Source of the DNA: Stutzerimonas decontaminans
GTDB lineage: Bacteria > Pseudomonadota > Gammaproteobacteria > Pseudomonadales > Pseudomonadaceae
Direction: 5' to 3'
Assembly (NCBI RefSeq): GCF_000661915.1
Contig: NZ_CP007509.1
Coordinates: 1,364,001-1,428,000, forward strand
DNA: 64,000 nt
A program made the position numbers and the translations under genes. Below are positions 1 through 9,036 of this stretch, in pieces; the first letter of the stretch is position 1; each line of letters opens with the position of its first letter. The notes beneath the pieces were generated by a model. The model had not been told where the DNA came from. It saw only the letters and a program-made list of their open reading frames with translations, and did no database searches.

Positions 1-184
1 TTCGTTCCTGGGCGTCGCCGTTGAAGTAGGTGCTGGCGCCGGCGGTGATCGCGCCGATCGAAAAGGTCTCATGGCAATGCGGCGCATAGCAGACCTTGCG
101 CCCGTCGGCGACGGCACGCGCCTCGAGGAAGGGCAGGGCGGCATCGCGCCAGAAGCGGGGTTGGCTATCGTCCGAACCGTTCAC
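1..184 (-). CDS. AraC-family transcriptional regulator, N-terminal part (cut by window edge)
   Basis: Only the first 61 codons are present; the gene continues past base 1. The predicted start is GTG at 184. An in-frame TAG lies about 14 codons upstream with no ATG between, so the GTG is the best start. The peptide has the cupin-like start of AraC regulators, with CYAPHCHETFSIG followed by ITAGASTYFNG, as in the His-containing ligand pocket of this family. The DNA-binding half is outside the window. It is divergent from the lipoprotein gene at 293. Confidence 0.7.
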   Translation of the reverse strand, partial: MNGSDDSQPRFWRDAALPFLEARAVADGRKVCYAPHCHETFSIGAITAGASTYFNGDAQER

Positions 185-292
185 GTTAAGAGCGCCGTGG
201 TCAAAAACTGGAACCTGACTCTAGCAATCATCCGTCGCTCTGGCATGCTCGATTGCCACGGCTCGCCATCCCTTCCCGGACAAGGAGTTCAC

Positions 293-718
293 ATGCGCCC
301 AATTCTTGCGTTCGCCGCACTGCTTTCGCTGGCTGGCTGTTCATCCTGGCAGCCCGATGCCGAGGACATCGTTCCAGTGACGGCCGAGCGGGTGCTGGCC
401 TACCAGCAGGCGCTGGAGAATGCCGGTGAGGTGGTGGTGACGCGGGATTTCGGCTTGCGCGGTGGCGGCTGCTATATCGCCGTGCTGATCGACCGTGAGC
501 TGGCTGCGCGCATCCATGTCGGCGAGGTGGTGCGTTTTCAGGTGCCGGCCGGCGCGCGGATCGTCAGCATCGGCACCGATCCGCTGGACGATACGCTGTG
601 CGGCAAGCTGAGCCTGCGCCGCGAGAAACTGGCGCAGGTGCAAGCGGGGCAGACGCTGGAGTTTCGTGTCATCAGCGACAACCGCATCGGCTTCGACATC
701 ATCCCGGTGGAGCCGTGA
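293..718 (+). CDS. small predicted lipoprotein of unknown function
   Basis: A 141-residue protein starting MRPILAFAALLSLAGCSS: a signal peptide ending in the lipobox LAGC, so Cys16 should be lipidated and the protein membrane-anchored in the periplasm. The reading frame is open further upstream to base 71, but that extension has no signal and overlaps the divergent AraC gene. The ATG at 293 has a Shine-Dalgarno AAGGAG just before it. The mature part has two Cys (GGGCY and TLCGK) that could form a disulfide. I do not recognise a functional family. Confidence 0.75.
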   Translation: MRPILAFAALLSLAGCSSWQPDAEDIVPVTAERVLAYQQALENAGEVVVTRDFGLRGGGCYIAVLIDRELAARIHVGEVVRFQVPAGARIVSIGTDPLDDTLCGKLSLRREKLAQVQAGQTLEFRVISDNRIGFDIIPVEP

Positions 719-736
719 GCGCCGGGAGAATAGCGG

Positions 737-1087
737 TTACTTGATAACCGTCCGCGCGGTTTTCAGGTAGTCGGTGGTGTGGCTTTCGACCTCTTCGGCA
801 TCCTTCGCTTCCGAGGCGATGTGGATTTCCTCGAGGGTGTCGGTCAGGTCGCCCATCTCCTCGTTGATCTTGTCCAGCGCGTCTTTCAGCGTGTACGTCA
901 GCTCGTGGATCTGCGCCATGCTCTCGGGTGTCAGGCCCTGCGCCATGGCCTGTTCGAGGCGGTTGTTGTAGTCGGAAAAGTTTTTTACCGCCTCGGCCAG
1001 GTTGCGTGATGGCTGGGCGTCGGCCAGAGCATGGCCGGCAACGATGGTGGTCAGCGCCAGAATGGCGGTCCGAATGAGCGTTTTCAC
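737..1087 (-). CDS. small periplasmic helical protein (DUF6746-like)
   Basis: 116 residues with a cleavable signal peptide (KTLIRTAILALTTIVAGHALA). The start is GTG at 1087, with AGGGA eight bases upstream. The mature part is acidic and almost entirely helical, with regularly spaced Glu, Asp and Leu (ALDKINEEMGDLTDTLEEIH), suggesting a helical bundle. It resembles the small secreted proteins classed as DUF6746, whose function is unknown; that assignment is from memory of the family. It is convergent with the lipoprotein gene, 18 bp away, so the two are separate units. Confidence 0.65.
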   Translation of the reverse strand: MKTLIRTAILALTTIVAGHALADAQPSRNLAEAVKNFSDYNNRLEQAMAQGLTPESMAQIHELTYTLKDALDKINEEMGDLTDTLEEIHIASEAKDAEEVESHTTDYLKTARTVIK

Positions 1088-1552
1088 GACTGGTCCCTAG
1101 CTGAAAATTGTGGGGCGCGAAGGTACCACCTGTTGATCTGGACGTTGTGCAGCAGCGCACAGTCTGCGCTGCGCCATTAGTCGCATACCGGACGCCTGCA
1201 TCGGCTGATTCTTGGAGATTGCAACCTGCAATTCGTCGTGCGTTGCGCCTGCCAGAAAACCGCGGGCGGACTGCTGGTCGTATTGGCAGCCGCTCTGGAA
1301 CGGCTATTGCAGCAGGCGTTTGCTAAAGAGACGGCTGTCACAGCCGATAGATATAGGCGCTGGCATCTGGCCTCTATCGGATGACCAAGCGTTTCGGGGA
1401 TTCAACAACAATGTGCCTCGCTACCTCATTGCTTGCAGGTTCCGCAAAGGGACTACAGACCGACGCCCCAACGTCGGCGCGAACCATTCGACACTGATGC
1501 CTTACTTGCCAATTGCCGCCCTCAGAGCCGGCACGCCATATGGAAAGAACGA
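1088..1552. other. 465-bp non-coding stretch upstream of the first chemoreceptor
   Basis: No convincing gene. Short open frames here lack a Shine-Dalgarno site and have no recognisable protein. It contains two inverted repeats: GGCTG-tca-CAGCC at 1333-1345, and CCGATAGA (1344-1351) with TCTATCGG (1373-1380). It presumably holds the promoters for the divergent DUF6746-like gene and the chemoreceptor. Confidence 0.5.
1344..1380. repeat. 8-bp inverted repeat in the chemoreceptor leader
   Basis: CCGATAGA at 1344-1351 is perfectly complementary to TCTATCGG at 1373-1380, with a further GGC/GCC pairing possible inside. It lies about 170 bp before the chemoreceptor start and could be an operator or an mRNA hairpin. 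Confidence 0.4.
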
Positions 1553-3172
1553 ATGATGCAGCAACTGACTATCCGAGCCCGCCTGTTGATTCTGGTCGGG
1601 GCGATGCTGACCGCCTGCCTGGTCATCGGCCTGACCGGTCTGAACGCGCAGCAGCGCAGCGTCGCCGGCCTGAATACCGTGTACCTCGACCGCGTGGTGC
1701 CGTTGCGTGACCTCAAGCTGATTGCCGATCTCTACGCGGTGAAGATCGTCGACGCCACGCACAAGTCGCGCAGCGGGATGCTCAGCTACCAACAGGCGCG
1801 GGACGACGTGCGAGCAGCACGTGCGGAGATCCGCCGTCTCTGGGGCGATTTCATGAGCACCAAGCTGATCGACGCAGAACGCCAGGTATCGGTGCGCATC
1901 GAGGCGTTGATGCAGAAGGCCGAGACCCCGCTCGATGACCTTGAGCGTATCTTCGATCGCCACAGCGAGAAGCGCCTGGCTGCGTTCGTCATCAATGATC
2001 TGTATCCGCTGATCGACCCCATCTCCGAAGGCTTCAGCGAGCTGATTCATCTGCAGCTGGGCGAGGCCAAGGCCGAATACGATCAGGCAGTGGCGCTGTA
2101 CGAGCGCAACCGGGTGCTGAATATCGGCCTGTTGCTGGCGCTGCTGATCGGCGGCGGCCTGTTTGCTCTGGTGCTGCTACGCAGCATCAGCCGCCCGCTG
2201 GAAGAGCTGAAGCAGGCCGCTGCATCGGTCGCGGCCGGCGATCTGAGCCGCACCATCGAATGCCGCGGCAAGGACGAAATCACCGAGGTGCAGCAGTCGA
2301 TCCGGCAGATGCAGCACACCCTGCGCGATACCCTGCAGGACATTCAGGGCTCGGCGACCCAGCTGGCTTCCGCTGCCGAAGAGCTGCACGCGGTTACCCA
2401 GCACACCGCGCAGGGCATCCATCAGCAGAACGAGGAAGTGCAGATGGCCGCTACCGCGGTCACCGAGATGTCCGCCGCGGTAGACGAAGTGGCCGGCAAT
2501 GCCAACCGCACTTCGGATGCCTCGCGCGATGCCGAGACGGTCGCTGACGATGGACGCCGGCAGGTGACCGCCACGCGGCAGACCATCGACCAACTGAGCG
2601 AAAAGCTGCAGCAGACCGCCGGAACCGTGACCCGGCTGGCCGAGGAGGCGGCGAGCATCGGCCAGGTGGTGGATGTGATCCGTGCGATCGCCGACCAGAC
2701 CAATCTGCTGGCGCTCAACGCCGCCATCGAAGCGGCGCGGGCCGGCGAAGCCGGACGTGGATTTGCGGTGGTCGCCGACGAGGTGCGCAACCTCGCGCAG
2801 CGCACCCAGAGCTCGACTCAGGAGATCGAGCGCATGATCGGCGCGATCCAGAGCGCGACCGATCAATCGGTGCGCGACATGCAGCAGAGCAGTGAATTCG
2901 CCTCGCGCAGCCAGACCATGGCCGGCGAAGCGGATCAGGCGCTGGGGCTGATTGCCGAGCGCGTCGGGCAGATCAACGAGATGAACCTGGTGATCGCCAG
3001 CGCTGCCGAGGAACAGGCACAGGTCGCGCGGGAAGTGGATCGCAATCTGGTGGCCATCCGCGACATCTCCGAACAGAGCGCCACCGGTGCGCAGCAGACC
3101 TCGGTGGCCAGTGACGAACTGGCACGCCTGGCAACGCAGCTCAACCAGTTGGTCGGGCGCTTCCGTCTGTAA
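1553..3172 (+). CDS. methyl-accepting chemotaxis protein
   Basis: 539 residues. It is an inner-membrane chemoreceptor that signals through CheW/CheA. Order: TM1 about residues 11-30, a periplasmic helical region of about 150 residues resembling the 4HB_MCP four-helix bundle, TM2 about 188-209, HAMP to about 262, then the cytoplasmic coiled coil. The signalling tip is near residues 376-419, with [19 protein letters not shown] and [16 protein letters not shown]. The frame is open back to 1433, but the tandem ATGs at 1553/1556 put TM1 at the usual place. No CheR-binding pentapeptide is visible at the C-terminus. The ligand cannot be inferred. Confidence 0.92.
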   Translation: MMQQLTIRARLLILVGAMLTACLVIGLTGLNAQQRSVAGLNTVYLDRVVPLRDLKLIADLYAVKIVDATHKSRSGMLSYQQARDDVRAARAEIRRLWGDFMSTKLIDAERQVSVRIEALMQKAETPLDDLERIFDRHSEKRLAAFVINDLYPLIDPISEGFSELIHLQLGEAKAEYDQAVALYERNRVLNIGLLLALLIGGGLFALVLLRSISRPLEELKQAAASVAAGDLSRTIECRGKDEITEVQQSIRQMQHTLRDTLQDIQGSATQLASAAEELHAVTQHTAQGIHQQNEEVQMAATAVTEMSAAVDEVAGNANRTSDASRDAETVADDGRRQVTATRQTIDQLSEKLQQTAGTVTRLAEEAASIGQVVDVIRAIADQTNLLALNAAIEAARAGEAGRGFAVVADEVRNLAQRTQSSTQEIERMIGAIQSATDQSVRDMQQSSEFASRSQTMAGEADQALGLIAERVGQINEMNLVIASAAEEQAQVAREVDRNLVAIRDISEQSATGAQQTSVASDELARLATQLNQLVGRFRL

Positions 3173-3179
3173 AGGCGAC

Positions 3180-3213
3180 GCGGTCGGGACATGCGATGTC
3201 GCAATCCGACCGC
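3180..3213. terminator. hairpin after the chemoreceptor gene
   Basis: GCGGTCGG (3180-3187) pairs with CCGACCGC (3206-3213), and GACAT (3188-3192) pairs inside it with ATGTC (3196-3200). It begins seven bases after the stop codon. No T-run follows, so it is either a weak intrinsic terminator or a 3'-end stabiliser. Confidence 0.5.
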
Positions 3214-3282
3214 GAACCTGACGCTACCAGCGCATTCCTATGTACGGGCTTTCCCTGATCCGTACTGAACAAGGAGTCGCGC

Positions 3283-4296
3283 GTGAAAACAGCCGTGTCC
3301 GCCCTGGCGCTCGCCGCCGGTCTATCCCTCAGCCTGCCGCTGCTGGCCGAAAGTCGAACGACCTACGGTCCGCAGCTGGAAGGCTTCAGCTATCCGCATC
3401 CGCTCAAGCATTACCGTTTCGAGTCCCAGGGCAAGGCGCTGCAGATGGCCTTCATGGACGTCGAGCCGCAGGGCAAGGCGAACGGCCGCACCGCGCTGTT
3501 GCTGCATGGCAAGAACTTCTGCGCGGCGACCTGGGAGCGCACCATCGAGGTGTTGAGCAAGGCCGGCTACCGGGTCATCGCTCCCGATCAGGTCGGTTTC
3601 TGCAGCTCGAGCAAGCCCGAGGGTTACCAGTTCAGCTTCGCCCAGCTGGCGCACAACACCCAGGAGTTGCTGGAGCAGGAGAGCATCGAGCAGGTGACGG
3701 TGATCGGCCATTCCATGGGCGGCATGCTGGCGGCGCGGCTGGCGCTGAACTACCCGCAGCGGGCCGAGCAGCTGGTGCTGGTCAACCCCATCGGCCTGGA
3801 GGACTGGCAGGCCGAGGGTGTGCCCTACGCCTCGATCGATCAGCTCTATCAGTCGGAACTCAAGACCGATTTCGACAGCATCAAGGCCTACCAGCAGAAG
3901 TTCTACTACAACGGCAACTGGAAGCCGGAGTACGACCGTTGGGTGGAAATGCTCGCCGGAATGTACGCCGGAGATGGCAAGGAGCAGGTCGCCTGGAACC
4001 AGGCGCAGACCTCGGAGATGGTCTTCACTCAGCCGGTCATCCATGAGTTTCCACGCATTGCCACGCCGACGCTGTTGCTGATTGGTGGTCTGGATCGCAC
4101 CGCGCCGGGCGCCAATCGTGCGCCGGATGATGTTGCCAAGCGCCTGGGCAACTATCCGGAGCTGGGCCGTCAGGCAGCGGCGATGATTCCGCAGGCGAAG
4201 CTGGTGGCCTTCCCCGATCTGGGGCATTCGCCCCAGGTCGAGGCGCCGGAAGCGTTTCACCGTGCCTTGCTCGAAGGGTTGGAGGCCAAGCGCTAA
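3283..4296 (+). CDS. secreted alpha/beta hydrolase
   Basis: 337 residues with a signal peptide ending near LLAES, so probably periplasmic or secreted. The start is GTG at 3283, with AAGGAG six bases upstream. The fold shows the oxyanion-loop region LLLHGKNFCAATW, the nucleophile elbow GHSMGG (Ser144), an acid in GGLDRTAPG and the late GHSPQVE histidine. The substrate is unknown; carboxylic esters are the usual guess. It is convergent with another alpha/beta hydrolase only 6 bp away, but the two are not close copies. Confidence 0.85.
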   Translation: MKTAVSALALAAGLSLSLPLLAESRTTYGPQLEGFSYPHPLKHYRFESQGKALQMAFMDVEPQGKANGRTALLLHGKNFCAATWERTIEVLSKAGYRVIAPDQVGFCSSSKPEGYQFSFAQLAHNTQELLEQESIEQVTVIGHSMGGMLAARLALNYPQRAEQLVLVNPIGLEDWQAEGVPYASIDQLYQSELKTDFDSIKAYQQKFYYNGNWKPEYDRWVEMLAGMYAGDGKEQVAWNQAQTSEMVFTQPVIHEFPRIATPTLLLIGGLDRTAPGANRAPDDVAKRLGNYPELGRQAAAMIPQAKLVAFPDLGHSPQVEAPEAFHRALLEGLEAKR

Positions 4297-4302
4297 GGCT
4301 GG

Positions 4303-5250
4303 CTAGCCGCGCTCCGCTGCTTTTGCCTGGGGCGGCTGCGCGGCACCCAGGCGCTGCTCGCCGGATTCCAGCAGCGCCTGCAACGCACGGCCATAGGCAC
4401 CGAGCGCCACGCGCAGGCTGTTGTTGTGCGTGGCGCCCTCGACCAGCAGCAGTTGCTTGGGCTGGCGCGCCGCCTGGTACAGCTGCTCGCTGAAGCGTGG
4501 CGGCACATAGCGGTCTTCGGTGCCGTGCACCACCAGCAGGGGCATGCCGATCTGGTCGATCTTGTTCACCGAGTCGAATTTCTGCGACAGCAGCCAGCGC
4601 ACCGGCAGCGTGGTGTCGGACACCACCGTCGCCACGTCGGCCAGCGAGGTGAAGGTCGACTCGATGATCAGCGCGCGCGCCTCGGCCGGTGCATCGTCGC
4701 GTTCGGCCTGCTGGCCCAGCTCCGCTGCCAGGTCGACGGCCACCGCGCCGCCGAGGGAATGGCCGTAGATGAAGCGCTTGTTGGCGTCCGGTTGCAGTTC
4801 CTTCAGGCGCTCCCAACCGATGCGGGCATCGGCATAGACGCTGCGCTCCGATGGCAGGTCGCCAAGGCTCTGGCCAAAGCCACGGTAGTCGATGGCCAGC
4901 ACGGAGAATCCCAGCGCGCGCAGCTGCTCCAGGCGGAACAGATGGCCGGTGAGGTTCCAGCGCACGCCGTGCAGATAGAGCAGCGCCGGCGCATCGGCGT
5001 CGGCGGCCGGCCACCACCAGGCGTGGATGTTCTGCTGGTCGCCGAACGCCGAATCTGTCAGCTGCAACTCTTCGATGCCACGCGGCAGCCCGCTGAACCA
5101 GGACGCGGTGCCCGGTTCGATACGGAACACCAGCTCGCGCTCTTTCTGTTCGAGCACCGAACAGCCCACCGGAAGGCCGACGGCGAACAGGGTAATCAGC
5201 AACAGGCAAATCCGCCGGGCTTTGCTGCGGAACAGGAAGAAGCGCTGCAA
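4303..5250 (-). CDS. alpha/beta hydrolase, predicted lipoprotein
   Basis: 315 residues. The N-terminus has basic residues, a hydrophobic stretch and the lipobox LPVGC (Cys30), so it should be a membrane-anchored periplasmic lipoprotein. It has LYLHGVRWNLTGH, DYRGFGQS, GHSLGG (Ser165), VHGTEDRYVPP and GATHNN, the complete catalytic set of the serine-aminopeptidase-like/BAAT-type hydrolases. The start appears to be TTG at 5250 with a weak Shine-Dalgarno; no ATG or GTG lies in frame nearby, so the exact start is uncertain. Its role is unknown. Confidence 0.8.
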   Translation of the reverse strand: MQRFFLFRSKARRICLLLITLFAVGLPVGCSVLEQKERELVFRIEPGTASWFSGLPRGIEELQLTDSAFGDQQNIHAWWWPAADADAPALLYLHGVRWNLTGHLFRLEQLRALGFSVLAIDYRGFGQSLGDLPSERSVYADARIGWERLKELQPDANKRFIYGHSLGGAVAVDLAAELGQQAERDDAPAEARALIIESTFTSLADVATVVSDTTLPVRWLLSQKFDSVNKIDQIGMPLLVVHGTEDRYVPPRFSEQLYQAARQPKQLLLVEGATHNNSLRVALGAYGRALQALLESGEQRLGAAQPPQAKAAERG

Positions 5251-5289
5251 GGTGAGGGTCTCGCTATCAGGAGCTACAGATAGGACCCA

Positions 5290-5309
5290 CTTGCAGAACG
5301 ATCTGCAAG
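5290..5309. promoter_or_regulatory. 7-bp palindrome upstream of the lipoprotein hydrolase
   Basis: CTTGCAG (5290-5296), a six-base spacer, then CTGCAAG (5303-5309) is a perfect dyad about 40 bp upstream of the TTG start. Its position and size suit a repressor operator; no regulator is identified. Confidence 0.35.
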
Positions 5310-5381
5310 GCGGGCCTGCGCTTTACTGATTACTGCATGTTGCGCGCCCCTGTCGCGGCCAGCGGACGGCCGGCTTCGGCC

Positions 5382-6608
5382 TCAGGAGCAGCAGGTCGCC
5401 TGCCCGGCGTCGGCGTCCTGCACCGCGCGCTCGATCTTCCATGCCCAGGCGAATACCAGCAGGCCGCCAACGGCGGTAGCCGCGCCGATGTAGCCGGTGG
5501 AAGTCCAGCCAAAGCCCGCCGTGATCGCCAGGCCGCCGAGCCAGGGGCCGAGGGCGTTGGCGACATTGAAGGCGGCGTGGTTGGAGGCGGCGGCAAGGGT
5601 CTGGGCATCCGCCGCGACATCCATCAGATGGGTCTGCAGCGCGGGCGACAGCGAGACCATGGTGCCCACGGCGAACACCGCCGGAAAGATCGTCCATACC
5701 GAGTGCGCCGCCAGCGGAAATACCAGCAACACCAGCGCGCTCCACAGCAAGAGCCAGGCGACCGCCTTGAAGCGCAGCCGATCGAACAGCCAGCCGCCGA
5801 CCAGATTGCCGACGATGCCGCCAAGGCCGAAGGCGGCGAGGGCAAACGGAATCCAGCCGGCACTGACGCCGGTGACTTCCAGCAGCGTCGGCGCCATGTA
5901 GCTGAACACGCAGAACATCCCGGCGAAACCGATGGAGCTGATCGCCAGCGCCAGCCAGACCTGCGGGCGGTTGAACGCGCGGATTTCGTGCAACGGGCTG
6001 TTGCGCGGCTCGTCGCGGTTCAGCGGCAGGAACAGCGCCACCAGCAATACCGTCAGCAGGGCGATGGCGCCAACCAGGGCAAAGGCATAGCGCCAGCTCA
6101 GCCACTGTCCGAGCCAGGTGGCCAACGGGTTGCCGATCAGGATTGCCACGGTCAGCCCCATCAGCACGCGGGCCACTGCCTGGGCGCGTTTGTCCGGCGG
6201 CACCATGGAGGCGGCCACCAGCATCGCCACACCGAAATAGGCACCGTGGGGCAGGCCGGTGATGAAGCGGAAGATCATCAGCGTCGAATAGTCCGGTGCC
6301 AGGGCGCTGGCGAAGTTGCCGAGGGCGAAGAAACCCATCAGCAACAAGAGCAGGTGTCGGCGGAACAGCCGTGAGCCGAGGATCGCCAGCAACGGTGCGC
6401 CTACCACCACGCCCAGCGCGTAGGTGCTGATCACGTTGCCGACCTGGGGCTCGCTGATGCCCAACCCTTCGGCCACATTGGGCATCAAACCCATGATGGC
6501 GAACTCGCCGGTGCCGATGGCAAAGCCGCCCATGGCCAGCGCCAGCTCGAGCAGCAACACGGCGCGGGCGGAAAGGGGCGGAGTCGCTGCGGTGGCTGGC
6601 GCCGTCAT
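5382..6608 (-). CDS. MFS transporter, DHA1 sugar/drug-efflux type
   Basis: 408 residues with about 12 hydrophobic segments. The N-terminus has the family signature of AraJ/YdhP-like DHA1 exporters: GEFAIMGLMPNVA in TM1, the loop GSRLFRRHLLLLLMG as motif A, and PHGAYFGVAMLVA in TM4-5. Such proteins export sugars, drugs or metabolites by proton antiport across the inner membrane; the substrate is not predictable. It is a stand-alone gene, divergent from the second chemoreceptor. Confidence 0.85.
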   Translation of the reverse strand: MTAPATAATPPLSARAVLLLELALAMGGFAIGTGEFAIMGLMPNVAEGLGISEPQVGNVISTYALGVVVGAPLLAILGSRLFRRHLLLLLMGFFALGNFASALAPDYSTLMIFRFITGLPHGAYFGVAMLVAASMVPPDKRAQAVARVLMGLTVAILIGNPLATWLGQWLSWRYAFALVGAIALLTVLLVALFLPLNRDEPRNSPLHEIRAFNRPQVWLALAISSIGFAGMFCVFSYMAPTLLEVTGVSAGWIPFALAAFGLGGIVGNLVGGWLFDRLRFKAVAWLLLWSALVLLVFPLAAHSVWTIFPAVFAVGTMVSLSPALQTHLMDVAADAQTLAAASNHAAFNVANALGPWLGGLAITAGFGWTSTGYIGAATAVGGLLVFAWAWKIERAVQDADAGQATCCS

Positions 6609-6970
6609 GGATACCTCGTCACGTCGAAAGGGGCGGCATTATTCACGCTTGCGGGCTCAGGTAAAGCCCGACTGCCAAAGAAGGAGATCACAGGGTGGTG
6701 GGATTGCATCGGCACGCGTGAGTTCGCCCGCTACAGAGCAATTCCTTTAGCAGGGGGAACGGCGGGCCAGGCATTCGGATGGACGGTTTGTTGGCGCCGT
6801 TTTTTTGCCCTGCAATCTTGATTCTGGTCAGGGTGACCCGGGAGTCGTCTCCGTATTTTGCGCGGCAGATCTCATTTCGTTCTGATCCGCTGAAAGCGTC
6901 CCAGCCAACCGCCGGGCAACTCGATGTCGATCAGCTTCGCGTAGTGCCTCGTACCGTTCAGGAATGCCCC
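6609..6970. other. 362-bp divergent intergenic region
   Basis: It lies between the MFS gene (minus) and the second chemoreceptor (plus). The frame of the chemoreceptor is open back to 6779, but that extension has no membrane segment or Shine-Dalgarno site fitting the family. No gene, repeat or strong hairpin was seen; promoters for both flanking genes must lie here. Confidence 0.5.
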
Positions 6971-8992
6971 ATGAAACTCGTCTTTGCCCCTGCCGAACTG
7001 CTGATGAACCGGCTCAACTATCCGAGCAAGTTCGCTCTGATCGGCCTGCTGGTATTTCTCGCCTTCGCCAGCCTGATGTGGACCATCGCCAGCCAGCTCA
7101 ACCGCACCATCGAGCGTGCGGAGAACGAGCTGGTGGCATCCGACCTGGCGCGGCCGCTGTCCAAGCTGGTCGAGCTGACCCAGCAGCATCGCGGCGTGTC
7201 GGCGATGCTGCTGGGTGGCAACGCGGCAATGGCGGATCGCCGAAGCGCGCTGCAGACCAGCGTCGATGCTGCCGTGGCCGAGATGAATCGCGTGCTGGCC
7301 GACGACAGGCGCGGCATGCGCGAATGGCAGGACATCAGCCGCGGTTGGGACGAGATCAAGCGGGGCGTGCAGGGCTGGTCGCAGCCGCAAAGCTTTCAGG
7401 CGCATACCGCGCTGATCGGTGAGCTGCTGAACTTCCAGACGCTGCTCTCCGATGCTTACGGCCTGACCTTCGATCCGGAACCGCAGACCTATTACCTGAT
7501 GACCACGGCAGTCAACCGCCTGCCGTTTCTCATCGAGCGCTTGGGTCGTCTGCGCGGTAGCGCATCGGCGATGCTAGCCAAGGGTGAGATCAGCGATGAG
7601 CAACGCACGGCGCTGATCGTGGTGACCGAGGAGATCCGTTCGGCCACGGTGGAGATGGAACGCAGCATGGAAAAGGTCATCGCCCAGCGGCCGGAGCTGC
7701 AGCCTCAGCTCAACCGCGCGGTGGCGACCCTGCGTGAGCGCGGCGAAGCGGTCGATAGCGTGGTGCAGGGCATGGTGCTGCGCGGCGATTTCAGCAGCAC
7801 CTCGCCGGCGCAGTTCTTCGACATGACCACCGAAGCAATCAGCATCGCCTACACGCAGATGTACGACGTACTGCTGCCGAATCTTGACCAGTTGCTGCAG
7901 CAGCGCATCGACAACGCGCGGCAGATGTTGCACGGCAACCTCGCCATGCTGCTGGTGGTACTGGCGGTGATCGGTTATCTCTCGGTCGGCGCCTACCTGT
8001 CGGTGATGACCAGCATTCGCAGCCTGCGCGAAGGCAGCGAGCGACTCGCCGCCGGTGATCTCACCGCGCATATCCAGCTGGCCGCGCGGGACGAGCTGCG
8101 TTATGTCGCTGGCAGTTTCAACGGCATGGCCGAGGCCATGCGCCAGCTGATCGGCAGCATCAAGAGCAACTCCGACCACGTCGCCGACTCGGCACGCAGC
8201 CTGGCGACCGCTTCGGGGCAGATTCATGTCGCCTCGCAGTGCCAGAGCGATGCGGCATCGAGCATGGCGGCAGCGGTGGAGCAGATGACCGTCGGCATCG
8301 AGAGCATTGCGCGCAACGCCGGTGAGGCTGATGCGCTGGCCAATCGCTCCGGCGAACTGTCGCGCCAGGGGGGCGAGATCGTCGCTGCAGTGGTCGAGGA
8401 AATCAGTCAGATCGCCGTGTCCGTCGGCGACTCGGCGCGCACCGTCGCCGAGCTGGGCGAGCGCTCAGGGCAGATATCGGCCATCGTCGGGGTGATCGGC
8501 GATATCGCCGCACAGACCAACCTGCTGGCGCTGAACGCGGCGATCGAAGCGGCGCGTGCCGGTGATCAGGGGCGTGGTTTTGCGGTGGTGGCCGACGAGG
8601 TGCGCAAGCTGGCCGAGCGTACCGCCAACTCCACCAAGGAAATCGCGCAGATGGTTTCAGCCATTCAGCAGGGCACCGAGGGTGCGGTGCAGGGCATGGA
8701 GCAGGGCGTCGCCAAGGTCAACGAGGGCGTCGCCCGCGCGCAGCGGGCCGGCGAGGCCATGGGTGGCATTCGTGAGGCAGCGAACCAGGTGCTGTCGACC
8801 GTCGCCGAGATTTCCAATGCGCTGCGCGAGCAGAGCGCGGCATCGGCGGAAATCGCTCAGCAGGTGACCACCATCGCGCGCATGGCTGAGGAAAACGGCG
8901 AAGCGGTAGGCACCAATCACCACACTGCCAGCCGCCTGAGCGATCTGGCCGGCACCCTGCTGGACAACGTCAGCCGCTTCAAGGCGAGCTGA
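6971..8992 (+). CDS. methyl-accepting chemotaxis protein with a long helical sensor region
   Basis: 673 residues. TM1 is about residues 19-40, followed by a periplasmic, mostly helical sensor of about 285 residues. This contains a [14 protein letters not shown] stretch, like the ERG/HRG motif of nitrate-sensor (NIT-like) helical domains. TM2 is about 326-347, then HAMP and the signalling coiled coil with [19 protein letters not shown] and [11 protein letters not shown] (about 514-552). Start chosen at ATG 6971, which gives a normal N-terminus. The ligand is unknown; the NIT resemblance is weak and by eye. It is unlike the chemoreceptor at 1553 in its sensor part. Confidence 0.9.
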   Translation: MKLVFAPAELLMNRLNYPSKFALIGLLVFLAFASLMWTIASQLNRTIERAENELVASDLARPLSKLVELTQQHRGVSAMLLGGNAAMADRRSALQTSVDAAVAEMNRVLADDRRGMREWQDISRGWDEIKRGVQGWSQPQSFQAHTALIGELLNFQTLLSDAYGLTFDPEPQTYYLMTTAVNRLPFLIERLGRLRGSASAMLAKGEISDEQRTALIVVTEEIRSATVEMERSMEKVIAQRPELQPQLNRAVATLRERGEAVDSVVQGMVLRGDFSSTSPAQFFDMTTEAISIAYTQMYDVLLPNLDQLLQQRIDNARQMLHGNLAMLLVVLAVIGYLSVGAYLSVMTSIRSLREGSERLAAGDLTAHIQLAARDELRYVAGSFNGMAEAMRQLIGSIKSNSDHVADSARSLATASGQIHVASQCQSDAASSMAAAVEQMTVGIESIARNAGEADALANRSGELSRQGGEIVAAVVEEISQIAVSVGDSARTVAELGERSGQISAIVGVIGDIAAQTNLLALNAAIEAARAGDQGRGFAVVADEVRKLAERTANSTKEIAQMVSAIQQGTEGAVQGMEQGVAKVNEGVARAQRAGEAMGGIREAANQVLSTVAEISNALREQSAASAEIAQQVTTIARMAEENGEAVGTNHHTASRLSDLAGTLLDNVSRFKAS

Positions 8993-9002
8993 GCATCAGC
9001 CC

Positions 9003-9036
9003 GCCGACGGCACCAGTTGGCGCCGTCGGCTTTGCT
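9003..9036 (+). terminator. rho-independent terminator after the second chemoreceptor
   Basis: GCCGACGGC (9003-9011) pairs perfectly with GCCGTCGGC (9022-9030), followed by TTTGCTT. It begins 11 bases after the stop. Confidence 0.7.

Noticed and set aside
71..292. N-terminal extension of the lipoprotein reading frame
   Set aside because: It overlaps the divergent AraC gene and would bury the signal peptide; the ATG at 293 has a good ribosome site and starts a lipobox signal.
1433..1552. Upstream extension of the first chemoreceptor
   Set aside because: It places a charged stretch before TM1; the ATG at 1553 gives the usual N-terminus.
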